Part shown: positions 1 to 5,520 of the stretch, piece after piece | How positions within the stretch are numbered: the stretch's first letter is position 1 | Layout: each line of letters starts with the position of its first letter | DNA from: JBBRUG01 sp038247995 | GTDB taxonomy: Bacteria > Chloroflexota > Chloroflexia > Chloroflexales > Chloroflexaceae | DNA: 5,730 nt | Reading direction: 5' to 3' | Assembly (NCBI GenBank): GCA_038247995.1 | Contig: JBBRUG010000358.1 | Span: forward strand, 1-5,730 | Notes under the pieces: model-generated | What the model was told of the DNA's origin: nothing | The model's database searches: none | The model's input: the letters and a program-made list of their open reading frames with translations, nothing else | Program-made: the position numbers and the translations under genes

Positions 1-13
1 CACCCCCCCACCA

Positions 14-40
14 ACCCCTCGTCCGGGGTGTGTTTTGTGC
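14..40 (+). terminator. Possible weak terminator of a gene left of the window
   Basis: ACCCC (14-18) can pair with GGGGT (25-29) around a six-base loop, followed by the T-rich GTGTTTTGTG. The stem is only 5 bp and the T-run is interrupted. CACCCC at 1-6 could also pair with GGGGTG at 25-30. It would serve an upstream rightward gene that is not visible, so the call is tentative. Confidence 0.25.
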
Positions 41-77
41 CCGCCCCCCCCCCAAAACCATCACCCAAAAAATACCT

Positions 78-644
78 ATGTGGCTCATCGTTGGCCTGGG
101 CAATCCAGGTGCTCAATATGCCAGCACACGGCATAATATCGGCTTCGATTGTGTGGAAACCCTGGCGGAACGCCACGGACTCAGCTTGCGCACGAAACGC
201 GCCAATAGCCTGATCGCCGAGGGCAACATCGGCGGCGCGCGGGTGGCACTCGTGCAACCGCAGACGTTTATGAACCTCAGCGGGCAGGCTGTCGCCAATC
301 TGCGCAGTTGGTACAAGATCGACCCGGCCGGCGAGTTGCTGGTCGTCTACGACGATCTCGATCTGCCCTTTGGGAAGATCCGCCTGCGTGAGCGCGGCAG
401 CCCCGGCACGCATAACGGCATGCGCTCGATCGTGCAGCAGTTAGGCGGCAACAATTTTCCGCGCCTGCGCGTCGGGATCGACCAGCCGCCGGGCAAGATG
501 GACGCCGCCGCCTATGTGCTGGCGCGCTTCAACAAGGACGAAGCGGCCGATCTGCCCGGCCTGCGCGACACCGTCGCCGATGCAATCGAACTCGTGCTGC
601 GCGAGGGCGTGATGGCGGCGATGAACAAGTACAATCCGCAATAA
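78..644 (+). CDS. pth: Peptidyl-tRNA hydrolase (Pth)
   Basis: This 188-residue cytoplasmic enzyme cleaves the ester bond of peptidyl-tRNAs that drop off ribosomes, releasing the peptide and recycling the tRNA. The length matches bacterial Pth (about 190 residues). Family motifs are intact: VGLGNPG at 5-11 (N9), TRHNIGF at 17-23 with the catalytic His H19, TFMNLSG at 63-69 (N66), YDDLDLPFG at 91-99 (D92), GTHNG at 110-114 (N113) and RLRVGI further on. These correspond to E. coli N10, H20, N68, D93 and N114. The ATG at 78 is chosen because MWLIVGLGNPG is where the family starts. An in-frame ATG at 30 would add 16 residues read from a C-run and is unlikely. No Shine-Dalgarno sequence is visible; the bases before the start are A-rich. 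The gene converges with the MFS gene, 36 bases away, and nothing unusual is seen in the protein. Confidence 0.96.
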   Translation: MWLIVGLGNPGAQYASTRHNIGFDCVETLAERHGLSLRTKRANSLIAEGNIGGARVALVQPQTFMNLSGQAVANLRSWYKIDPAGELLVVYDDLDLPFGKIRLRERGSPGTHNGMRSIVQQLGGNNFPRLRVGIDQPPGKMDAAAYVLARFNKDEAADLPGLRDTVADAIELVLREGVMAAMNKYNPQ

Positions 645-677
645 GGCAACGTGCAAAATTTTGAACTTTGCCTTTTT
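643..677 (+). terminator. Weak intrinsic terminator between the convergent pth and MFS genes
   Basis: AAGGCAA (643-649) pairs perfectly with TTGCCTT (668-674), which runs directly into further T's to 677. The 18-base loop contains the palindrome CAAAATTTTG (654-663), which could fold inside it. The stem begins inside the pth stop codon. Read leftward, the same stem is followed by the weaker TTATTG, so it could partly serve the MFS gene too. The stem is AT-rich, so strength is uncertain. Confidence 0.42.
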
Positions 678-680
678 CAT

Positions 681-1922
681 TCAGATCGCTTCTGCCCGTT
701 GCACGGACTTGATCCGCGTGAGCGCAACACCTAGCGGCACGAGCGACAGCAACGCCCCGAGCACACAGAGCACCACATACCCGCCCGCTGCCAGGATCAC
801 GCCGCTACTCAGACTGCCCAGCGCCGAACCCAGATTCACCATCAGATCACTCGCGCCCTGCACGCGCCCGCGCTCGCTGGGCATGATCGTATCGGACAGC
901 AGCGACGACCCGGCGATGTAGCAGAGGTTCCAGCCCAGGCCCACCAGGAACAACCCGAGCGCCAGCCAGGGCGTCTGAAGTGAAATCGGCGCAATCAGCG
1001 CACCCGCGATCAGCAGCAGCGCGCCGATCACAATCGTCTGCGGGCGGCCGAAGCGATCGGCGAGTGAGCCTGTCACCATCGAGAGGCCGAACATGCCCAG
1101 CGTGTGCGCGCCGATCACCAGCGAAACCGTGTCGAGGCTGTGGTCGTGGACGTACATGTGCAGCGACGTGACACTCATCACCAGGACCATCACCGCCTGG
1201 CCGAGTACCATTGCAATCAGCGCCGTCACCGCTGCCGGCTGGCGCAGCACCTCGCGCACGCCGCGTGCCGCTACCGGGATCACCTCCGGATGCGCAGCGG
1301 CGTCATCCCGATCCAGCGATAGGGCAATCGTGCGTGGGTCGGGGCGGAGCAGCAGGATAATCAGCGCACCGCCGAGCAAGAAGAGCGCGGCGCCACCGAT
1401 CATTGGCCCCGCCAGTTCAGGTAGACCCAACCCCATCGCTACCCGCCCGAGCGGCCCGACCAGCGCCGGCCCGCCAATTGCGCCAACCGTGCCCGCAAAC
1501 ACCACGACCGAGATCGCCCGCGCACGCCGGGTAATCGTGACGGCATCGGCAGCGGCATAGCGGCTCTGGTCGGTAATGCCCCGCGCCACGCCGATCAAAA
1601 TCAACCCGACGACAAAGAGCGCAAACGAGCCGATGATAATGGCGAATGCATCAAGCAGCATGCCCAGCAGGCCGGCAAGAAAGCCCAATGCCAGGCCCGG
1701 CCGCCGTCCGAAGCGCTGCATAAAGCGTCCGGCCGGGTAGGCTGCCGCTGCCGCACCGACCAGCACAATCGTTGTCGGCAGGCCAGCAAGCGCCGCACTG
1801 CCGCCGAGTTCGGCCCCGACGATGGAGCCAATCGTTACCTGGGCGATCAGGGCTGCCGAGGCCAGACTCTGGGTTACAAACAAGGTGCCGGTGATCCGGC
1901 GCGCAGCGCTTTCATAGTTCAT
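681..1922 (-). CDS. Major facilitator superfamily transporter, 12 membrane helices, substrate unknown
   Basis: This is a 413-residue inner-membrane protein, very hydrophobic, with the usual two-half MFS layout. The short loop after helix 2 carries the motif A remnant AGRFMQRFGRR (64-74), in which the usual Asp is Gln (Q69). The matching loop in the second half is GSLADRFGRP (285-294) with the Asp kept. A hydrophilic central loop (about 193-232, with DRDD and HPEV) separates the halves. The stretch YIAGSSLLSDTIMPSERGRVQG (starting at 335) resembles drug- or metabolite-efflux MFS members. A proton-driven exporter is the likeliest type, but the substrate cannot be read. The ATG at 1922 is the only sensible start; no strong ribosome binding site precedes it. 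The carotenoid oxygenase lies 82 bases upstream on the same strand, so co-transcription is possible, although a separate TATAAT lies in the gap. Confidence 0.9.
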   Translation of the reverse strand: MNYESAARRITGTLFVTQSLASAALIAQVTIGSIVGAELGGSAALAGLPTTIVLVGAAAAAYPAGRFMQRFGRRPGLALGFLAGLLGMLLDAFAIIIGSFALFVVGLILIGVARGITDQSRYAAADAVTITRRARAISVVVFAGTVGAIGGPALVGPLGRVAMGLGLPELAGPMIGGAALFLLGGALIILLLRPDPRTIALSLDRDDAAAHPEVIPVAARGVREVLRQPAAVTALIAMVLGQAVMVLVMSVTSLHMYVHDHSLDTVSLVIGAHTLGMFGLSMVTGSLADRFGRPQTIVIGALLLIAGALIAPISLQTPWLALGLFLVGLGWNLCYIAGSSLLSDTIMPSERGRVQGASDLMVNLGSALGSLSSGVILAAGGYVVLCVLGALLSLVPLGVALTRIKSVQRAEAI

Positions 1923-1963
1923 TACTCGAATACTTTCGCTAGAAGAGCTTGGGGGGATAGATG

Positions 1964-1969
1964 ATTATA
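1964..1969 (-). promoter_or_regulatory. Perfect -10 box (TATAAT) for the MFS gene
   Basis: On the minus strand TATAAT lies 42 bases before the MFS start codon, predicting transcription from about 1957 and a leader of about 35 bases. No good TTGACA-like -35 is found at 15-19 bases spacing; a 17-base spacer gives AACGCC. The promoter would therefore be weak or activator-dependent. It suggests that the transporter is not solely dependent on read-through from the oxygenase. Confidence 0.4.
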
Positions 1970-1989
1970 GCTGATGTGCCGAGGATGGC

Positions 1990-2004
1990 GTTCTGTTCCA
2001 GAAC
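1990..2004. promoter_or_regulatory. 15-bp perfect inverted repeat, possible operator
   Basis: GTTCTG-TTC-CAGAAC is a perfect 6-bp inverted repeat with a three-base centre. It sits immediately after the oxygenase stop codon and overlaps the expected -35 region of the minus-strand TATAAT at 1964-1969. No T-run follows on either strand, so it does not look like an intrinsic terminator. A dimeric regulator site for the MFS gene is the favoured reading. A small RNA hairpin at the 3' end of the oxygenase message is the alternative. Confidence 0.35.
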
Positions 2005-3531
2005 TCACTCCAAAAACACGGCTGATGTAAACGAGCCGTGCAGGCCATGCGGGATCTGCGCTTTCAGTCGGATCTGGGCCAGCGGGCCGCGCTGGAGATC
2101 CTGCGCGTCGAGGATCACCAGCGCCGAGGTATGCCGCTCGGCGTCGTAGACCAGCGTCAGCAGCCAACCGTTGTCTTCGCCGGGAGCGGCGTTGCGTTGC
2201 GGGTCGCCGACGTCCGGCGTTACATAGCCTGCCACAGCGGAACTGCGCGGCCGCGCTACAAAGATCGGCTCGCCCACAAATCCCCGTGGCGCCGCACTCC
2301 AGAGCGTCTGTGCGCCGCTTGCGAGATCGACCTTCCAGATAGCTTGCTGGGGCCAGTTACCTGTTGGTGGGTCGCCGGCCGCCAAATACACATAACGATA
2401 GGCCCGACCAACGTGGGCCGGGTGGAGCACCGGGAATTCGCAACAACGCTCAGCGATGACGGTACGCTCGACGGCGCCGGTGGCGCGATCAAGCCGGATG
2501 CGGGCCAGCCGGCCCGGCGGCAAAGCGCCAAAATCGATCCGGCGGAAGTTTTGGTTGGGGCCGATGCCATAGTAGCTATCGTACCAGACCGAATCGATCA
2601 CCAGGTGCGCGTCTTCTTCGTAGGCATTGGCGTGGTGCCAGACAAAGCCGGGCGCGCCGATGAAGCTGCGCGGTTCGCCGAGTGATGGATGACGCGGCAC
2701 GACGTGAATGCGCGTCGGACGCCCCGGCTCCGATACCAGCCCCTGCGCGGCGCTATGCAAGCCCAACGCATAGGGCAGCGCGTCGTAACGCATTGGGTTC
2801 TGGAAGAAGATGCAGTAGTTGGGCGTAAGCGCCATATCGTGGATGAAGGCGAAGCCGTTCAGTTGCAACTCTTGCTGGCGCAGCAGCCGAAAATCGGGCG
2901 CGAACTCATAGATCTGGAGCGTCGTATTCAGGCCGGGGCGAGTGGCGAAATTCACCAGGCACGGCGCACCGCCATCCCAGTGACAGAACGGATCGATATG
3001 CACGTGTGCGGCGAAGGGGTCGCCGGGACGCAGCACGCCATCCAGCTGATCCAGCCCCAGCGTCTCCAGCGTCTTCGGATCGAGCCGGTGCGGTTCCGCT
3101 GCTTCCCAGAGCGCCAGAAGCCGTTCGCCCCAGTAAACGACGTTGGTGTTGGCGATATTCTTCAGCCCCAGATCGAAGGCATTGGCCAGCCAACCGCCGG
3201 GGCGCTGAGTGCCGAAAACGCCGCGATGCAGAATGCGCCCGGCCGCCTGTTCGGCCAGATAACCCGCCGTACGGACATAGCGCGATCGCGCCTGTACGCG
3301 CCCAGCGGCAAAGCTGAACGCGCAGACCAGCCCATCGCCATCGAAGGGGTGATGCAACGGTACGCCGCCCACGTCGAGCAAGCCGGGGCCGTTGCGGAAG
3401 AGCGTCCCGTGCAGTTCGCGCGGGATGTCACCCTCAATCGTGTCAATCAGGTCATCGTACTCGTTGGGCTGCGAAGCATATCCACGCGCCCAGTCAGCAA
3501 GCAGCGTTGGTTGTGATGTGGTCAGGGTCAT
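2005..3531 (-). CDS. Carotenoid oxygenase (RPE65/CCD family, non-heme iron)
   Basis: This 508-residue cytoplasmic or membrane-associated protein belongs to the family that splits double bonds of carotenoids, apocarotenoids or stilbenes with O2 at an Fe(II) centre. The four iron-binding His motifs are in order: FAAHVHIDP (H176), FIHDMALT (H231), WHHANAYEE (H299/H300) and IPHGLHGSF (H498). The three second-shell Glu are also present: ALWEA (E143), CCEFPVLHP (E365) and GEPIFV (E421). An intact seven-bladed propeller is therefore expected. FRNGPG and HPFDGDG near the N-terminus are family hallmarks. The length fits the family. The start is the ATG at 3531 (MTLTTSQPTL), preceded by GGAAAG about 12 bases away. 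An in-frame TTG at 3615 would add 28 atypical residues and has no ribosome binding site. No signal peptide is seen. Cleavage position and substrate cannot be told from sequence; lignostilbene-type activity is a possible alternative. Confidence 0.94.
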   Translation of the reverse strand: MTLTTSQPTLLADWARGYASQPNEYDDLIDTIEGDIPRELHGTLFRNGPGLLDVGGVPLHHPFDGDGLVCAFSFAAGRVQARSRYVRTAGYLAEQAAGRILHRGVFGTQRPGGWLANAFDLGLKNIANTNVVYWGERLLALWEAAEPHRLDPKTLETLGLDQLDGVLRPGDPFAAHVHIDPFCHWDGGAPCLVNFATRPGLNTTLQIYEFAPDFRLLRQQELQLNGFAFIHDMALTPNYCIFFQNPMRYDALPYALGLHSAAQGLVSEPGRPTRIHVVPRHPSLGEPRSFIGAPGFVWHHANAYEEDAHLVIDSVWYDSYYGIGPNQNFRRIDFGALPPGRLARIRLDRATGAVERTVIAERCCEFPVLHPAHVGRAYRYVYLAAGDPPTGNWPQQAIWKVDLASGAQTLWSAAPRGFVGEPIFVARPRSSAVAGYVTPDVGDPQRNAAPGEDNGWLLTLVYDAERHTSALVILDAQDLQRGPLAQIRLKAQIPHGLHGSFTSAVFLE

Positions 3532-3567
3532 GCGGGCTACTTTCTTTCCAGAATAGAAGATCGGCCA

Positions 3568-3585
3568 ACTGTATGTACTGTATGT
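3568..3585. repeat. Tandem 9-bp repeat upstream of the oxygenase
   Basis: ACTGTATGT occurs twice head to tail (3568-3576 and 3577-3585), 37-54 bases before the oxygenase start codon. The bases that follow are ATGGTACC, containing the KpnI-like palindrome GGTACC. A direct-repeat regulator site or simple slippage are both possible. No convincing oxygenase promoter was found in 3532-3668. Confidence 0.5.
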
Positions 3586-3668
3586 ATGGTACCCACACTT
3601 TGGGTTGGAGAGCAAGCTGGGCGGCAGGTATCAGGCCTCAGTCGGATCCTGTCAGACTAAATACTGGT

Positions 3669-3696
3669 TTGCCTCCGCGCACCGATCAGGTATACT
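3669..3696 (+). promoter_or_regulatory. Putative sigma-70 promoter of the ABC-F transcript
   Basis: TTGCCT (3669-3674, 4 of 6 consensus bases) and TATACT (3691-3696, 5 of 6) are separated by 16 bases. Transcription would start near 3702-3704, giving a leader of about 140 bases before the ABC-F start. That leader contains the hairpins and leader ORF annotated separately. Confidence 0.5.
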
Positions 3697-3701
3697 GAAT
3701 G

Positions 3702-3730
3702 GGCTGCGCTCCGGGCGCCTGCCCGCAGCC
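3702..3730 (+). other. GC-rich hairpin at the 5' end of the ABC-F leader
   Basis: GGCTGCG (3702-3708) pairs with CGCAGCC (3724-3730). Inside the loop, GGC (3714-3716) can pair with GCC (3721-3723). There is no T-run after it, so it is not a standard terminator. A 5' stabilising hairpin is plausible, because it would begin almost at the predicted transcription start. Confidence 0.35.
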
Positions 3731-3759
3731 GGCTGGTTGTTCCGCATAGTAAGGAGTGC

Positions 3760-3807
3760 ATGGTGGAAGTTGCCTCAACCTATAGCCCGATCGCGATCAA
3801 GCTTTAG
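3760..3807 (+). CDS. Putative leader peptide, 15 residues, upstream of the ABC-F gene
   Basis: The reading frame ATG...TAG encodes MVEVASTYSPIAIKL. AAGGAG (3751-3756) lies just before it: 3 bases from the ATG, or 6 bases from the GTG that forms codon 2, so the true start may be the GTG. The stop codon ends at 3807 and a strong stem-loop begins at 3808. The ABC-F start lies 38 bases beyond the stop, in another frame. Such short ORFs control ABC-F and Erm resistance genes by drug-induced ribosome stalling; that role here is inferred from position and RNA folding alone. The 3' half (3779-3808) can itself fold: CCTATAGC with GCTTTAGG, one T-T mismatch, with GAT/ATC inside. No homolog is recognised. 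Confidence 0.45.
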   Translation: MVEVASTYSPIAIKL

Positions 3808-3841
3808 GCAGAGGCGTACGGCGTCTCTGCGATGGAGGCGT
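3808..3841 (+). promoter_or_regulatory. Stem-loop with a competing fold over the ABC-F ribosome binding site (putative attenuator)
   Basis: GCAGAGGCGT (3808-3817) pairs with GCGTCTCTGC (3821-3830) as a 10-bp stem including two G-U pairs, with loop ACG. The ABC-F ribosome binding site GGAGG (3834-3838) follows three bases later. GAGGCGT occurs in the 5' arm (3811-3817) and again over the binding site (3835-3841). The 3' arm (3821-3827) can therefore pair with either copy: the first fold leaves the site open, the second masks it. GCCTC in the leader ORF (3772-3776) is also complementary to both GAGGC copies. The pairing is seen directly; regulation is inferred. Confidence 0.5.
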
Positions 3842-3845
3842 GACC

Positions 3846-5477
3846 ATGCTCCAGATTCAAGGGCTGCGCAAGCACTACGGCGCAGCGACGATTCTTTCCG
3901 ACATTTCCTTTGTAATCAATTCCGGTGAGCACGTCGGCCTGATTGGGCCGAACGGCGCGGGTAAGAGCACCCTGTTGCGGATCATTCTCGGGCAGGAGCG
4001 CCCTGATGCCGGTAGCGTCGGGCTGCCGAACGGCGCCCGGATTGGCTACCTGGCGCAAGCATTCGATAACAGCCTCGGCGCTACGGTGGCCGATGCCGTT
4101 GCCGCCGCTCAGGCCGATTACACCGCAGCAGCGCAGGAACTGGAAGCCGCCGGCGCAGATCTGGCCGCTACCGATGATCTCGATGCCGCAATGGCGCGCT
4201 ACGATCTGGCCCTCGCCGCCTTCGAGGCCTTGGGCGGTTACGAGCGTGAGCATCGCGCCGCCGCTGTGCTGGAGGGTCTTGGGCTCGGCCATACCGCGCC
4301 AACTACTCCCGTAGCTGAACTGAGCGGCGGCCAGAAGACGCGCCTCGGCCTGGCGACGTTGTTGCTGCGCGAGCCTGATCTCCTGCTGCTCGACGAACCG
4401 ACGAACCATCTCGATGTGGCGGCGTTGGAATGGCTGGAGGGTTTTGTGCAGCGCTACCCACGCGCCGCCCTGATCGTCTCCCACGATCGCACCTTCCTCG
4501 ACCGCACCGTCACCCGCACGCTGGTGCTCGACGCCACAACGCGCACGATCCGCAGTTATGTCGGCGGGTACAGTGCCTACCTGGCCGAGCGCGAACGTGA
4601 GGCCGCGACGCAGCGGGCAGCCTGGAAAGATCAGCAAGCCTATATTGCTCAGGTGCGCGGCGACATCAGCCGCATGAAGGGCAATGCCGCCGCATTAGAC
4701 GGCGTGAAAACCCCGGTGGGCGATCACGATATGAAGTATATCCAGGGTGGCTCACAGGCCGTCTCCGACAAACTATCCCGCGCAGCGAAAGCACGCGAAC
4801 GCAAGCTGGAGCGCTACCTGGAGTCGGACGAACGGGTGGAAAAGCCCCGCGGGCAGTGGGGCATGAAGCTCGACTTCGGCCCGGCGCCGGCAAGCGGGCG
4901 CGCCGTGGTGCGGGTGGAGGATTTGCGCTTTGCCTACCCGGCGGGGCCGGAGCTGTTCAACGGGCTGAATCTGGAACTGTGGCATGGTGAACGGGTGGCG
5001 CTGGTTGGGCCGAACGGCGCCGGCAAGAGTACCCTACTCCGGTTAATCGCCGGACAACTCGCGCCTACAGCGGGAAGCGTGCGCATCGGTGCCAACGTAC
5101 ACCTCGGCCTGCTCGCCCAGGAGCACCAGACGCTTGATCCAACGCAGAGCGTGCTCGACCATACCCTCCGCGCCCGCCCGATGAGCGCAAGCGAGGCGCG
5201 TGCGTTCTTGCACCTGTTCCTGTTCAGCGGCGACAGCGTCTTTCAGCCGGCCGGAAGCTGTTCACTCGGCGAACGCTCACGCCTGCAACTGGCGCTGCTG
5301 GTGCTCCAGGGGTGCAACCTGCTCCTGCTCGATGAACCGCTCAACCACCTCGATCTGCCGGCCCGCGAGCAGTTCGAGTCCGCCCTGGAGGCATTCAGTG
5401 GTACGGTGCTCGTCGTCGCGCATGATCGCGCCTTCGTCAGCCAGTTTGCTGAACGGACGGTGCGCTTAGAAGGCTGA
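3846..5477 (+). CDS. ABC-F family ATPase (ribosome-associated, possible antibiotic target protection)
   Basis: This 543-residue soluble protein has two ABC ATPase domains and no membrane segments, as in ABC-F translation factors that bind the ribosomal E site. Domain 1: GPNGAGKST (34-42), LSGGQ (159-163), LLLLDEPTNHLD with D183/E184, switch His H213. A charged helical linker (about 238-333), corresponding to the P-site tRNA interaction motif, follows. Domain 2: GPNGAGKST (388-396), signature SLGER, LLLLDEPLNHLD with D496/E497, switch His H526. The domain 2 signature (SLGE) and DEPLNH depart slightly from the usual SGGQ and DEPTNH, but catalytic residues remain. There is no Uup-like basic C-terminal extension. 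The ATG at 3846 has GGAGG 7 bases upstream; a GTG at 3840 would be too close to it. The upstream leader ORF and hairpins favour an inducible resistance-type member over a housekeeping EttA/Uup type, but this is inference. The stop codon lies inside an AAGGCTG repeat. Confidence 0.93.
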   Translation: MLQIQGLRKHYGAATILSDISFVINSGEHVGLIGPNGAGKSTLLRIILGQERPDAGSVGLPNGARIGYLAQAFDNSLGATVADAVAAAQADYTAAAQELEAAGADLAATDDLDAAMARYDLALAAFEALGGYEREHRAAAVLEGLGLGHTAPTTPVAELSGGQKTRLGLATLLLREPDLLLLDEPTNHLDVAALEWLEGFVQRYPRAALIVSHDRTFLDRTVTRTLVLDATTRTIRSYVGGYSAYLAEREREAATQRAAWKDQQAYIAQVRGDISRMKGNAAALDGVKTPVGDHDMKYIQGGSQAVSDKLSRAAKARERKLERYLESDERVEKPRGQWGMKLDFGPAPASGRAVVRVEDLRFAYPAGPELFNGLNLELWHGERVALVGPNGAGKSTLLRLIAGQLAPTAGSVRIGANVHLGLLAQEHQTLDPTQSVLDHTLRARPMSASEARAFLHLFLFSGDSVFQPAGSCSLGERSRLQLALLVLQGCNLLLLDEPLNHLDLPAREQFESALEAFSGTVLVVAHDRAFVSQFAERTVRLEG

Positions 5478-5483
5478 AGGCTG
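5470..5483. repeat. Two tandem AAGGCTG copies overlapping the ABC-F stop
   Basis: AAGGCTG at 5470-5476 and 5477-5483 are adjacent and identical. The first contains the last Gly codon and the first two bases of the TGA stop, so the gene end and the repeat coincide. It is the same unit length (7 bp) as the large array downstream but a different sequence. Confidence 0.6.
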
Positions 5484-5499
5484 ATGCGTGAGGCCAATC

Positions 5500-5517
5500 C
5501 GCAGATTGCGCAGATTA
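5500..5517. repeat. Two tandem 9-bp CGCAGATTR copies
   Basis: CGCAGATTG (5500-5508) and CGCAGATTA (5509-5517) are head to tail, followed by a partial CGCA that leads into the heptamer array at 5521. They differ only at the last base. No terminator or gene is seen in 5478-5520. Confidence 0.6.
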
Positions 5518-5520
5518 CGC

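Noticed and set aside
30..77. N-terminal extension of pth from an upstream ATG
   Set aside because: The 16 added residues derive from the C-run and A-run and precede the conserved family start; no ribosome binding site supports the ATG at 30.
1093..1560. 155-codon plus-strand open frame inside the MFS gene
   Set aside because: It is Ser/Thr/Ala/Pro-rich shadow sequence opposite membrane helices of a clear MFS protein.
2689..3516. 275-codon plus-strand open frame antisense to the carotenoid oxygenase
   Set aside because: It is a by-product of GC-rich coding on the other strand. The opposite frame has complete family motifs, and this one shows no recognisable domain or start signal.
3532..3615. 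28-residue N-terminal extension of the oxygenase from a TTG
   Set aside because: It would translate the ACTGTATGT repeat, has no ribosome binding site, and the family start fits the ATG at 3531.
3702..3740. GC-rich leader hairpin as an intrinsic terminator
   Set aside because: The bases after the stem (GGCTGGTTGTT) do not form a T-run.
3840..3842. GTG as the ABC-F start codon
   Set aside because: It lies one base after GGAGG, too close for initiation, while the ATG at 3846 has ideal 7-base spacing and matches the usual family N-terminus.
3804..4637. 277-codon minus-strand open frame antisense to the ABC-F gene
   Set aside because: The plus strand carries the Walker A, signature and Walker B motifs in one unbroken frame. 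The antisense frame has no recognisable fold.
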